From assembly GCF_025698545.1 (NCBI RefSeq), contig NC_068576.1:1681501-1745500 (forward strand): a DNA stretch of 64,000 bases. The letters run 5' to 3'. The notes under the pieces were generated by a model that was not told the origin of the DNA, made no database searches, and worked only from the letters and a program-made list of their open reading frames with translations. The stretch is from Gossypium raimondii. Taxonomy: Eukaryota; Streptophyta; Magnoliopsida; Malvales; Malvaceae. Of this stretch, positions 47,891-59,990 are shown one piece after another. A program made the position numbers and the translations under genes. Numbering within the stretch: the stretch's first letter is position 1; each line of letters begins with the position of its first letter.

Positions 47891-47929
47891 ATTATTAAAT
47901 AAAAAAATTAATCAAAATTTACAATCAGA

Positions 47930-48115
47930 AAATTAAATTGTAATTTTTGCGATAGTAAAAATGTAATTTTTAAAGAGTTAAATCAAAATTTTATTATTTT
48001 TAGGGGGGCAAAGTATAATTTTACCTTTACTAATTTAAAATTTTAAAAATTTTAAAAAGCCGAAATGAAAATTTTTCTATTTTAAGGGGGTCGAGCCCAC
48101 TGTCATCCCCCCTAG
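47930..48115 (+). repeat. Dispersed repeat, copy 2
   Basis: Second copy of the repeat at 47365-47595, with a better preserved tail (TAAGGGGGTCGAGCCCACTG, CCCCCCTAGC). It lies between the Copia primer-binding site and the pol fragment. Confidence 0.6.
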
Positions 48116-48129
48116 CTATGATACTAATT

Positions 48130-49012
48130 GTTAGGTCTGAAAATACTAAGAAGGTGGGAGAATCAGGATTTTGAAAACTTTTACAAACTTTTTTAGTTTA
48201 AAAGAAATGAAAAAAGCTTGGACAAATCGATTTACAATCCCTATTTTTCTCTTAAGACTGAGATAGAAACTTTTGCATAGTTTTTATAGCTTAACTAAAA
48301 CCCTTTTGCTTTTACAAACGCTCAACTAGAAAGCTCTTAATCATTTTTTAAGATTTTCTACCAAAAATCCTTAAGTACATCATTAATTACAAAGAGAAAA
48401 AAATAAACAAACCAATTATCAACCTCTAATAAGCGAGTGTTTGCAAAGTTAAGCTCACTAATACAATGAAACGAGAATAACAAAATATATTATAATAAGC
48501 TGCAAGAGATATATGTACAAGAGAAAAAGCAGAAATAAATAATTGAATAGTTTTCTCTTGTTTTGATTGCTTGGATATTGATCTTTTCTAAATTGTAGTG
48601 CCTTTGACTTGTATTTTTATCAAGAACTCAAATCTAGCTATTTATTTTAGATTGAAAAAGTGACCTTGCAGCCCAAATATCGATACCTACAAAGCAAGTA
48701 TCGATACTTGCTATAAAATTAGTCGTTATAAAAGCATGTATTCATGCATCGATACCTAACCTTCCATTTTGGTTTTGAGGCTACTGACTTGCAATGTATT
48801 GATACCTAGACCTTTGGTATCAATACTTAGTTATCAAAATGCCTTAAAATCAACTTAAACGCCTTGGGACACTTCAGTATTAACTCAAAAACATTTGGTA
48901 CAAAATTTAATGAAATTTTCAACAATAATTTCACTAAATGACTTAGTAATAAAATAAGTAAATTTTATCTTAAATATTATTATATCAAAATCTTGAAACA
49001 TCAAAGCTAACA
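48130..49012 (-). mobile_element. Copia 5' LTR, 883 bp, with primer-binding site
   Basis: On the minus strand it starts TGTTAGCTTTGATG and ends TATTTTCAGACCTAACA, with TG..CA ends and a short inverted TGTTAG/CTAACA. Directly inside is TTAGTATCATAGC (48112-48129), close to TGGTATCAGAGC, the initiator tRNA-Met primer site. The element therefore runs leftward. Only 200 bp of leader, a repeat and the RNase H tail remain, and no 3' LTR was found. The LTR contains repeated 'TATCGATAC' motifs. Confidence 0.75.
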
Positions 49013-50850
49013 AATATATGTCTAATTAATTTTTTATATATATTTTAACTTTTACATTTTGACTATTTTACAACACATTTTAAAAATAGTTTTATATGAT
49101 ATGTGATTTCAATATTTTAATTTATTTATCTTATGACTTATAAACTTAAAAGTATATTTTATTAAGATGATAAAAAGTGAATAAATTAATATAATTTTAA
49201 AACTTTAAATAATTCAATAAGATATTTTTTCAATTATTTAATATTAAAATTTATTTTATCATTAAATCTTTTAAATTATTTTAAAGTAAAAGTAATTCAA
49301 AATCATACACATTTCTTTTATTTTCACTTAATAATAATTTATAATTTATAATTAAAAATTAAAAATATATTTTTATATTTTATTTTTATATTAAGTCATA
49401 TTTTAGTGGTTAAATTTTGCTATTAGTTAACAGAGTAATTTGACGCGCCAAACATATTATCATACGTGTAATGTCATGTCTGATTGTTCTTTTCACATAT
49501 AACTCACTTGAAATCCAGTTAATAGAGTAAAGACTATCATTTGTGTCAAGACTGAAATCTCAAAATTCGAAAAGTAAAAGGACTTAGAATCATTCAATTG
49601 GAGAATATGGATTAAATCTACAACTGTACGCATAGTACAGGACTAGCAATTTAATTTAACCAAATGAATTTAATATATACTATTTGGGTTAGGACTAAAT
49701 TTTCAAAGTTTAAAAAGTACAAGGATTATAGCAAAATTTAACCTATTCGAAAAGTACAAATACTAAAATTGATCAAATTAAAATATAGGATTAAATCCAC
49801 AACTTTCCTAAAGTACAGGGACTATAGCAAAATTGAACCTATTTTAAATATTTTATCATACTTAACTTAAAATTAACAATATTTATAATATCTTTTGTTA
49901 TACTAAAAATATTTAAAAATATAAGATAATAATTTTATTTTATTTAAATAATTTAAATTACATTTTTAGTTTTTAATTTTAATTAAATAAAATAAACGTG
50001 TAAATATATATTATATAAATAAAACTAACCCATGTCATGTTTAGTATATATATACAAGATATACAAATTTCTAATGTCACATACATGATATGTAATTTTG
50101 CCTGTTTAATTTTTTAATTTATTTTTAAAATAATGTATTGCAATTAGTGTAAAATAATATTTATTAAAATTATTGAAAATAATTAAAATATATTAACTTA
50201 TTTACTAATTCAAATATTATAATAAATTCAAATCATAATTAAAGCATGTTTACTATATTCAATGTATAATATAGTTTTACTTCATATAATTAATACAGAA
50301 TAAAATTATTCAAAATAATAAATAATTAAAATATATCAACTATTTTTATCATTTAAATATAGTGCTAATAAAAAATCCTATTCATTATTAAAACATTGTA
50401 CAAACTATAAAAATTGTAATATTGTAAATTAAATTATTTCCTATTTAATTTTTATTGTTTTCTTTTTTAATAGTCAATAAATTTACTATAATAATTGATA
50501 GATAAATATAATTGCAATATATTAGATGATGTAAATGAATTATTTATAAAATTTTATATAAGAAATAATAATTAAAATTTTCTATTTAAAACTACAGCAA
50601 TATAAATTTTCTTTTATTCTATTTGTTGATGGGAACATAATAATTTTTATTTATTATATATAAATTCATTTAATAAAAGTTTTTAATAGAATCAAAATTC
50701 TTATTTATAAGTATAATAAATTTCTTTATGAAATAAATTTCTTTATGAAATAAATTTCTTTAATTGAATATTTTAGTAAAATTAAAATTATTATTTAATG
50801 TGATAAACATGCTTTAATGCCTTGAAAATATAAAAAGGAAAAGAAAAGAA
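49013..50850. other. Very AT-rich spacer between LTR and second tRNA
   Basis: Region 49390-49860 has transposon-like text in which GTACAGG.ACTA(T)AGCAA(A)(T)TT recurs (49637 and 49815), and a GACGCGCCAAACATATTATC segment. Beyond that it is almost pure A/T. No gene. Confidence 0.45.
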
Positions 50851-50936
50851 TGGGGTGAGAGAGGCTCGAACTCTCGACCTCAGGATTACTCAGAAAGCTA
50901 TGAGACCTACGCGCTAGCCAACTGCGCCACCACCCC
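50851..50936 (-). tRNA. tRNA-Met (CAU), elongator, second identical copy
   Basis: All 86 bp, including the 12-nt intron, match the gene at 46900-46985, while the flanking sequences differ completely. Structure, anticodon and internal promoter boxes are as described there. On the minus strand the downstream side has T-rich runs (TTCTTTTCTTTTCC) suitable for polymerase III termination. Both copies share strand and lie about 3.95 kb apart. Confidence 0.97.
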
Positions 50937-52149
50937 TTCCATTTGCAAAGGGGTATATATGATTAATATTTTTAAAAACGCAGGAGTAAAGGAAAAAACC
51001 AAATTCACGTTGCAGTAAATGGATACATCTATATTGCATTTACTATACATGCTGGTTGATTGAGACATTTACACAAGTATTTGTCTTTGAGAAACAACGG
51101 CATTGGGGCTGGCATCTGCACTTTGGCAGGTCAATTCCAAGAATTTAAAACCATCTTCATATGAGATCAACACTAGACAGATGGACAGGCAGTAACCAGC
51201 AAGACCAACAGAAGCAACAGGTCTGAAATGTTAGTTGTTACCAGCTCTGTCACTGTATCTAGTGCAGTCACTTACCATGCCAATCTCATTTATTCTACGT
51301 CCTCCCTTTCTTCCACTTTACCTAAACTTTTCCCTCTGCTCTTCTTTCACCCACCATTCTTTGGTCCCAACAATTTGGCTCGTTTCTTCATAACCCAATC
51401 TTCTATACACTACTCAACATTTGGATTATGATTTTGTATATAAGAGCCACGAGGTTCTTTTTTTCTTTTGAATGGCAAATTGTTGTTCTTAATATACTCA
51501 TTTAACTCCAACCAAAATCCTTTCATCAGTCAAGTCATAATTTCAGGACTTTGCTTTATCCATGTTTCTCAACATGTTCAAGTAGGTAGCCTCAACACAA
51601 TAATTGGCACGACCGACAATATCATAATTAGAACTTTAATTTTTAGGGAGACATAAACTTATTGCTTTTCTTCAACAATCGTAATAACATTTGCTCATAC
51701 CTTTTATGTATTTTTTCGAAAAATATATACTCTGGGTTTTGCTTTCATTTGTACCATCACATATAATATATATACCAAAGTGAAGGATATAAACATCTTT
51801 CAACATTAATAGCCCTAGACAAAGATAGGTAGGTGCAAGCATTAACAGAGAAACATCTACTTGCATATAAATACAAGATATATGTAAAATTCAAAAAGAA
51901 GTCAAATTATGCTCGTATTCAAGACATAAATTTAAAAACAATCTGGGTAGTATTGACTACTGTCACAGCCTCCAAGGCCTAGTTAGCTAAGTCATAAATG
52001 GAGTACATGCATATTTTCCTTTTTTTATTTACAATTTCCTACATTTAACTTATAAGACCAGACCCTACTTTTCATTTCATCTTTGCTCAGTTAGGTTACC
52101 AGTTTCCTTATAACCTTCTTCCTCCACAGTTGTCTTGGTTGTTTAGAAG
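50937..52149. promoter_or_regulatory. 5' flank of the HMA-domain gene
   Basis: Spacer and presumed promoter of the plus-strand gene at 52150. 51050-51430 is less AT-rich but has no convincing coding frame. A pyrimidine-rich leader (CCTTCTTCCTCCACAGTTG) precedes the start codon. Confidence 0.4.
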
Positions 52150-53277
52150 ATGAAGAATGGTAAGATGAGAGGTTTCATGTGCCAATCCGCTGCAGTAAAT
52201 GCAACTTGCATGGCAGTTGATCCTCGTTCGGCAGTGGTGCCAAGAAAGTTAGCCAGAATCCGTACAGATAATACTAGATTGATCAAGAATTGCAATTACT
52301 CTAGGCTCGTCGAGTCTCAAAGATTTGTTAGAGACGACAAGAGATCCATTGTTACTCCCTTGGTCAGAAAGGAAAGAAATCAAGAACAGAAGCCAATGCC
52401 CCACTCTAGATCAGTTCAGCTAGCTTCATCAGATCATGTTTTCCAGGTCAGGCTTCGATTATATGCCATTTTTTTGTATGACGTTAAGAACTGACCAATG
52501 TGAATCATGTAATAATGTGGGAATGATAAATATATCAACAAAATCAACTGTCCTACTTGGTTATAACTTATAAGGCTAAATAACCATCTTTTACTTGAAT
52601 ATCTCAATGCCCTGTTCTACATTATCAAGCTAAATATCCTACGTTGCGCATGTCCAACATTTTCCATGCTTTTTGTTTCTTAATGTATTTGGAAGATCCT
52701 TGAGAGGTCATATCCCCCCGCACTCCTATTCAAATATGTGTTGGGCATGGGTGTCAAGTGAAATAAACATTGGTTTCTATAGTCGTTTCTCTCATAAGCA
52801 ATTGCAGGTGGTTGTGATGCGAGTCGCTCTGCATTGTCAAGGTTGTGCTGGTAAAGTGAAGAAGCATTTATCCAAAATGGAAGGTATTTTAACGAATCTA
52901 TGCTACTATTTAAATTTCCCTCAAGTGATTTCAGTTAAATCATGGCATCATAAGACACCCTTTTTTGTTTTCCCTAAAAACTTCACAAAAAAGCTTTTCA
53001 TAACCCGATCTTGGTGCAAAGCCAGAGCTTGAAGCTAAGCCAAGGCTGAGCCAAGCGGTTGCAAAGTAGGGTAAAGTAGCAGTAAATAGAAAGTGATGGC
53101 TTTTATGATTGGTTAAAAAAAGATGGGAGTGTGTGACTGTTTTGGAAAATAGCAGGGGTGACATCATTCAGTATAGAGCTAGAGAGCAAGAGGGTGACGG
53201 TGATGGGGCACGTATCGCCAGTGGGAGTCCTGGAGAGCATTTCAAAGGTGAAAAAGGCTGAGTTTTGGCCTTGTTGA
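52150..53277 (+). CDS. Heavy-metal-associated (HMA) domain protein, NaKR/HIPP-like
   Basis: Three coding exons, 52150-52446, 52808-52883 and 53156-53277, joined by GT-AG introns (TTCCAG|GTCAGG, ATTGCAG|GTGG; GGAAG|GTATT, ATAGCAG|GGGTG), give 164 residues. The first 95 or so residues are basic and unstructured with no domain (KMRGFMCQSAAVNATCMAVD, then SRSVQLASSD). From residue 100 there is one HMA fold: VVVMRVALHCQGCAGKVKKH with the metal-binding pair C109 and C112, LSKMEGVTSFSIELESKRVT, VMGHVSPVGVLESISKVKKA, ending EFWPC. The metal pair and the exon layout resemble the SODIUM POTASSIUM ROOT DEFECTIVE (NaKR) and related HMA chaperone-like proteins. It probably binds a soft metal such as Cu or Zn. 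It lacks a C-terminal CaaX box, so it is not a prenylated HIPP. Complete. Confidence 0.9.
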
Positions 53278-53815
53278 ACAACTCAAGAGGGGCCGAATTT
53301 TACTTGGAAATGCCGAAATGGTTTGTTCTTATTTTTAAAGGGTGAGAATGTGGGGAAACGTGGCTATGGAGAAGAAATGTAAGATGTTGGGTTTTGTTTG
53401 TTTGTTTTGATGTTTAGAAATTGGTAACAATGTTTAAATTTGAGTGGTCCTCAATGCTGGCTCATCCAAAACAAAAAAGAGGGATATAGATGGAGTAGTT
53501 ATGGGGACTTTTTGTCTTTTGGAATGGTCTTCGGATGTTTCATAGTGACAATTATAATTATAAATTAGGTATATATGAAAAATTATGTTAACATGAAGAT
53601 CTATATAAAGTTTAATGAACATAAAAGCAGATTCTGGGCATCAAATAACGAAAATAATTGATAACCAAACCAGCTTAAATAATGTGGGTTGTAGAAGAAT
53701 GAAATCATGCAAGCACTTCGCAGAGGCCATTAGGCTCGCATATCCCGCTCTGGCTTTCTTTTCTGGATTTTGCAGTATTTTCACCGTTGTTACCTATTCG
53801 AGCATGTACACCATT
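53278..53815. other. 3' flank of the HMA gene
   Basis: Holds the 3' untranslated region of the HMA gene; nothing else seen. Confidence 0.4.
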
Positions 53816-55078
53816 AACCATGTTTGGTTAGGTGTAATAACAATGCATTACGGTTCAAATCAATGGGCCCATCACCAAACTATTGCTTGATTCGCTGTAA
53901 TAGGCTATTACAGTCCTATTCCATACATGCTTATTCAGGTTAAAAATAATGTTTATCATTCGGTAGTCTCCCCACAGATTGATAATTCAAGGAATGGGTG
54001 AGTAACAAATTAGCTGAAGCTTTCAATTTGACTCTCACCATTATCCTTTCTTTCTCACGTTTGAATCTTCTTATTTTCATGATTCTTCTCCCCAAATTCC
54101 CAACTTATCTCTTCTCCACTTAATTTAAACATTTTTTTAATCCCATTTCCTCCCAACTCTATCTGCGTTTTCACTTCTTCTTCAACTATTTTTCCCTTCA
54201 ATATATTGACAAAATTGGAAATTTCTAATAGTTTAATCCATTGAAAAAAAGAAATGAAGCATTTTTCGGGTCATCTCACAGGACTCAAGATTTGATAAGT
54301 TTTAATTCGAACCCAAATTTTTTATAGGCTATGTGTTTGTTCTTAAATTTTTTGACCCATAATAATCATTGATCCCAGTGGAGTTTGTATCATTTATAGT
54401 ATAATGTTTTTTTTGGTGATAAGAAAACATAACATAGGAATCACATAATCCTAAGCCAAAACCCCTTGAAGGTTGTTCAAACAATTGTAAAACATCCCTA
54501 TTGCTATGAGCCATTTTCGCAAGATAATCTGCAACTAGATGTAGAATATTATGTTTGGATAATCCGCAAGATAATTTGCAAGTTGATGTATGAACATTTT
54601 TAGATGTAAAATATAATTCTCAACCTATTTATTATTTCTAATCTTTTGCTTTTTAGTTTAAAAGATAATCAAAATTATTTGTTTCGCTAACGATATTTTA
54701 ATACATTAAATATGCATTGTCGTTTAAAAATAATAAAATAGGTTATATATCATTTTTCTAATATTATATATTATGATTTTTATTAATTCATATTTTAATA
54801 ATTATTATATTAAGAATATTATTAAATTATACATTATTTTATTAAATTATATTTAATAATAATCTTATTAAAATTTAATAATAACAACAATAATAATCTC
54901 ATTTAAGCCTTTTTCTTATGCTATTATAACATCTATTCTATTTAACCAAGTAAAAAATAGTATTACAACTCTATTCCATTCCATTAGACCAAACAATTAA
55001 ATTACTGATTATAACTCTATTTCATTATATTTTTATTTTATTACAGCTCTATTCCATTCATCCCAAAGAAAACGTGGT
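53816..55078. mobile_element. Possible MITE-like element with imperfect inverted ends
   Basis: The left end CCATGTTTGGTTAGGTGTAA and the reverse-complemented right end CACCACGTTTTCTTTGGGAT share the CATGTTTGGTTGGG-type start. Both are rich in 'ATTACA.CTCTATTCCATTC' phrases (54970-55060) and 'TGTAATAGGCTATTACAGTC' (53895-53915). TAA flanks each end, as in Harbinger-type insertions, but three bases prove little. It contains a LINE fragment (54300-54560). Confidence 0.3.
54300..54560 (-). pseudogene. LINE RNase H C-terminal fragment
   Basis: The minus strand reads ILHLVADYLAKMAHSNRDVL, then QLFEQPSRG. 'VADYLAKM' is the helix near the end of plant L1-type RNase H domains, where N..AD.LAK is the norm. 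Only this tail is present and the frame breaks afterwards. Confidence 0.5.
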
Positions 55079-55269
55079 GTAAATATTTCGCATATTCTTC
55101 TTTTAATGTTAATTTTGTGTCACAAAATTTAAAATTAAATTTTGCATACCCATGAAGTTAAAATTTTATCAAATTACATCACTAATTTTTTATATAATAA
55201 ATTAGAACATTTATATTAATGTACATTAAATAATTTTAATGAAGAAACTCACTCAACATTTATATATCT

Positions 55270-56640
55270 CAACGAGGAGCGTCGTCTCGAGCCTAGCCTC
55301 ATAGGCGGAGGCGGTTCCAATACCCTCAGGTGTTCGATTTGGCACAATATTTTTTATATGGGGGCTTTCAAGGGGTGTAAAATTCAAACTTGTTCCAAGA
55401 GCCCTTCGTGCACCGTCTCTGATCATCAGTGAAATGTAATTGCCTGCGGAGCTTTTCTTGAGGATGTCTGGCTACTCGTCAGCTTTGATAAGAGGAGAAC
55501 TTCGGAGATTGTTGCCCCTCATGTTTAATCGTAGTGCTTGGTGTGTTCTTTCATGGCTTCTACTTTGCGTCTGTCTCCTATTTTGATTAAAATCTTATGA
55601 CGAAGAGCTCGAACTGTGCCTTGAACTTGTCGCACTATCTATTTCTTCAGTTTCTGCTAATTTACCTTATATTTCATTTAACTAGTAAAGTTTCTTCGAC
55701 CTGTTAATCATCAATATGTCCTTGAGATGCTTATGTTCAAGGCCAGCAATATTTTAAATTCTCTGTTTGATTCTCCAAGCTGCTGATGAACTGCTAGTAG
55801 CCTAGTTTTTGACTTCAGGGCTATTTTGTTGGCTAGGAAGTGAATGACAAATAACATCGGCAACTTGCTAAAATTTTTAACCAGCCCTGGTTGTAAGGAA
55901 TTGTACCAATATTTTGCATTTTCTCCAAGAGTCATTGGAAAGAGTCTCCACTTTAACTCATCTAAAACTATCTGGACATCCATGTAGCTTCTATACTACG
56001 ACAGGTGATCGGTTGGATCGCTCTTACCGTCATAGGCCTCCATTTAGTAATGTGTGGAGCCAAAAGGTCATTGGCATCCGACATCCGTTCCATTTACCCA
56101 TCTGAGCAGTTCGCAGATCCTGTATTTCTTTGCGCAAAGTTTTAACTTCATTTCTTCTCATAGCTTCTTGCAAAGGAACATGTTGGGGGTACATATTCCG
56201 AATCCCCACGTTGTGGGACATCCCTGCCAATTTTTTTTGGTATTTTCCGCTTAATTTCTCCGTTATCGTATTCCTTGATTTAGATTATGATCCTGCCCCT
56301 TCCCGACCGAAGAGGCTCTCTCCTCCTTATCGTTGCACTGCCTCCTAACAGTACATTAGGTTGTTAATAGCTCCTAAATATTACGTTGTAAGAGCTCTTA
56401 TTGTTGTCGGTATGTTTTCTGTTGCTACTGGAGCTTTTGAGACTGTCTAAACTGCTCCTACAAGCTTCTAAATTGCTCTTGGAGCTTAGAGAATTGTTGA
56501 GAGCTAACATTTTGGTTTTGGGTTGTGTTTCTTTAATTTTGGGGTTGGTAACCAGGGTAGATCTCATGATATCTTTGTTGATGGGAATATTGCTATGTGT
56601 ACTGCCATATGGGTCATAATAATAACCCTTGAAATTCTAG
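55270..56640 (-). pseudogene. Decayed Gypsy gag region
   Basis: Minus-strand pieces in order: a Ser/Gln-rich segment at 56364-56567, an EAMRRNEVKTLRKEIQDLRT coiled stretch (about 56110-56190), and a retrotransposon-gag core at 55711-55983 (VLDELKWRLFPMTLGENAKY, WYNSLQPG, then AVHQQLGESNREFK). The last is the 'FP.TL...A..W...L..GSI' core of Ty3/Gypsy gag. Stops and frameshifts separate the pieces. No pol or LTR is visible nearby. Confidence 0.7.
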
Positions 56641-57948
56641 TTAGGTTGTTTGATTGGTTTACGGGTTAAAATTGTTATTTTGATTAATTTCAATGTTTGG
56701 GATATTGATTTTTGAATTTGTTATTGAAAAGATTTTTAGGTCAAATTGAGTCTATGCATATCATACGGAGCTGCAAAGGGAAAGGGATGAAGGAGATGGA
56801 GATTTTGTAGATTAGATCTCATTCTCTCCTCCTAACTTTATATATTAGTTGTCCCCTACCCCTAAGGTATTATGTGTCAAGTTGTTATTAGTTGGTCAAA
56901 GACTAGTGGCATGACGTTATAGGCCTAGATAGAGTGGCATTATATTGTGGCCAAAGTCATCTCATATAAAAATTAATGAGTGACCTTGCTTGTTAGACAA
57001 GTTACTAACCGAGAGGGTCATGCTGAGGGCTAGATAGGATTTCGGATGATGATATTATTTGATTTGCTTGAAACTTGTTGGGAGGTTTTAGTGAGAAGTA
57101 ATATTATATAAGTTATTTGTTGAGTAAATTTTAAAAAAATGTATTTTTACATACAAAAAAATTAAATTATATTGTAGGTGTGATATAGTTTAATCTTTAT
57201 ATACGAGTCATTTGTTTAAAATGTAAGTTAATCTTCTTTTTTTCGTTTAAGAGAGAGAAAACAGTGACTCCATATCCAGCCCCATCAGAGTGTCCGTGCA
57301 GCTGGGCGAAGGTAGGCCCTCTTGTAATTTCAATAAGGAGTCTTAATAAATTCAATTATCGTGAAAACCTTGATTTGATTGTTAGGGTGTCAACTTCACC
57401 GTAATCGGCTGTGTTTTTTAGCCCGAAAGACAGACTAATTGTATCCTTTCACAGAGGTAGTTTCGCACACGCCGTACGCAAAGACAGGCAGACAATTGGT
57501 GTCTGTAGCAACACAACACGAATAGCGCTGTCACATCCTGAGGCCCCCCAACAAACCAATGACTAATCGCCGCATAAATTATGACAAATTATTTGAATAC
57601 CTCGAGTGATGCAATTTAAATCTAAACTTCAACTCAAATGATTCATCGAATTTGATTTTTTTTTATGACATCTCTAAAGGAAAATAATCACCCTCCCAAA
57701 GTATCGCTATTAAGCATTAAATCAGACACATAAATGAGAAAGGAACTAATCATAAAAAAATGTATCCAGGGGATGGTCCAAAACCTAAAATCATAGTTTT
57801 CCAGTAACCCACTAAATGAATGCTTCAATCTTCATTCTCCAACCACACATCAAAACACAAAAAAGGCAAACTAATTTAAGTACAGGTATCCGAGAATCAT
57901 GTCCCTAAACATCAAAATGGGTATTTTTCATATGATACCCCCTCTCCT
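56641..57948. other. Intergenic, with an unassigned GC-richer island
   Basis: Mostly AT-rich. At 57240-57560 the composition changes abruptly (for example CCATATCCAGCCCCATCAGA, CACACGCCGTACGCAAAGAC). I cannot assign a product on either strand. 57,850-57,948 should hold the 3' untranslated region of the lipid-transfer gene. Confidence 0.4.
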
Positions 57949-59044
57949 TCACCTCCAACCAGACAACAAAACAATCATGAGGCCTACCACAAGTGATCCC
58001 ACTGAAACAGATAGCAATGGGGAGCCTGAACTACCAGGAGCTGGCGCAGGGGCTACTTCATTTGCTCCTTCTGACGATGCTGTGGGCGCACTGGCCGATG
58101 TTGATGGTTGCATTCCTACAAATTTGGTAGGGGAAACCAAGTCAAATTTTATGGTAAAACAAGGGTCACCACAGGTCAAGCCTGTTTGGATTTTAGGGGT
58201 TGGAGTTGGCGTTTTGAGTTCTTAAATGAAACTGGATTCACCATCAATTAGAATTTTTATTTTAAGAAAGGAACAAAAGATTTGATGACATTGAAATACT
58301 TCAAAGAAAAGATAAGGATTAGATTTATCAGAACAGACCTGGTGCACCAGCAGGTGTGAGAGATACTGCCAAGGGAAAAAAAACACAGTTTTAGTTATCA
58401 TTTCTAAATCCCCAAGATCTCTTCTTTTTCTCCCCCTTGTTAATGAATGAATGCATGAAAACTTGAAAAGGATGCTTCATAATACATAAAATTCAAACGT
58501 GCCCTTTGCCTACAATAGAAATTTGCAACAAAAAATGGCACATTTTAGTTACCCAACAATAACCAAAAGGGGCTTCGTGATTTTATCTTAGTCAAGATTC
58601 CACAATTTATGTTTATAAACAAACTAGTATATAGGTTTGAAAAGGAAAGTAAAGGTTAAGTCACTCACTTGCGCAGTTAGTGGTAGGAGCAGAGACTTTG
58701 CAAAGAGCAGGCAAAGTCATGGCCTTGGTGACATTCAGAGTAACACCCAGAGAAGCACTGCTCTTATAAGCCTCACACAAGCACTCAGCGTCGGTTTTCA
58801 GCACAGTTTTCAAGCCAGAACAACAAGTTCCTTCAGGCTTCGACACTTCACTCCCGCTGGATACGAAGGACAAACAGTCGGCCATGTTCAAGATGAGGGA
58901 GGAGCAGTCCACGGAGGAAGAGGAAGAGGAAGAGGAAGGGGAAGGAGCCGACGCCGTGTGGTGGTGGTGGGCGGCATCAGCGGCCACCCAGACAGATATA
59001 ATGGCAGCGAGTGTCAAAGGAAGAGAGAAGTTTGATGCCACCAT
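57949..59044 (-). CDS. GPI-anchored non-specific lipid-transfer protein (LTPG)
   Basis: Three coding exons, 58669-59044, 58339-58365 (27 bp) and 57949-58115, join in frame to 189 residues. The start is ATG 59042-59044 ([16 protein letters not shown]); an in-frame ATG ten codons upstream is possible. Residues 1-25 are a signal peptide, followed by a His stretch and a Ser/Pro linker. The eight-cysteine motif is complete: C47, C57, C74-C75, C88-x-C90, C115, C124. An N-glycosylation site (NVT) sits near 104. After the domain comes a Pro/Ala/Ser-rich stretch ([11 protein letters not shown]) and a hydrophobic end ([20 protein letters not shown]) that fits a GPI-attachment signal. Such proteins sit on the outer plasma membrane and wall and help export cuticular or suberin lipids. 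The tiny 27-bp exon is typical of the LTPG family. Complete. Confidence 0.92.
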
Positions 59045-59679
59045 TGTTGGGAGAGGAAACAGTGGAGGCAACAATTGGGTATAGTGGGAAAAGGAAGAAA
59101 ATGAGAGGACTTTGATAGTGAAGGAGTGAGGGGGTTTATTGGGGAGAGAGGAGCATGTGGGAATTGGGAAAACTAGTCGGTGCCACTAGAAGGGGAAACG
59201 TATACGTGTCATGGTTAGCTTTATTTTATTTTATTTTTGTCAAAAGTTTTTTTGAATTTTAAAAAATTCTACTTTAATTTTATTTTAGTTATAGTAAAAA
59301 ATATATTTGACAGTGGCACGCATACACGTGGAGTGAAAATAATAAAATAACATGATAGTTGTTTGTATTTACGATAACGAAACATATTTTATGATTAATT
59401 GTTTATTTTTACAAAAAATCATTCATAACTAAGGAAATAATAATTGCTATAAGTGATGCATACTTTAGTTTTGACAAAAAGGAAAATGATAAAAAATCAA
59501 AATATTTTACAATATTATTTTATTTTACGCGTGAGGATGGTTAAAACTTTTATCAAATAATCGTTTGACACGATTTCAAATCGTGTGGCCTTATCTCCAC
59601 CAACAATATAATAAAACAAGTGACAGGCAGAAAAGGAAAATTCCATGTGATGGTAAATAGTTTATTTTCATTTTTTTAG
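59045..59679. promoter_or_regulatory. 5' flank of the LTPG gene
   Basis: Promoter side of the minus-strand LTPG gene. Two CACGTG-like cores occur (ACGTGTCATGG near 59205, ACACGTGGAG near 59323). AT-rich otherwise; no gene. Confidence 0.35.
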
Positions 59680-59990
59680 GAAATTAATTTCATTACACTA
59701 AACAAGAGAGTGTAAGCCAATAAAAGAGAGGACAAAAACTAAGTCCCAAGTCGATAAACTTGTCAAATACATCCTGTTCTAACATTCTCTACTTTCGTCA
59801 GATAGATCAAACATAGCATCATGATTTAAAATTCAGGAGAAACTAGAATGGGAGCTTTTCCATTCAGACTGAGTCACATAAGATAAGGTTACCCTCGTAA
59901 GCATATGAACTACCTTATTAGCTTTCCAATCGGATCCAATAAAAGGACAGATTTTGGAATTGAGATGTAAGCACTCAACATTATTTTTAA
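59680..59990 (-). pseudogene. LINE 3' end with RNase H tail
   Basis: The minus strand reads HLNSKICPFIGSDWKANKVV, then HMLTRVTLSYVTQSEW and a stop. 'ANKVVHMLTR' matches the 'AN.VAH.LAR' helix near the end of plant L1 RNase H. It is followed by a T/C-rich 3' region ending in an A-rich tail (near 59680 on this strand). Short and decayed. Confidence 0.5.

Noticed and set aside
58637-59035. 132-codon frame on the plus strand
   Set aside because: Shadow of LTPG exon 1; the minus strand has the signal peptide and eight-cysteine motif.
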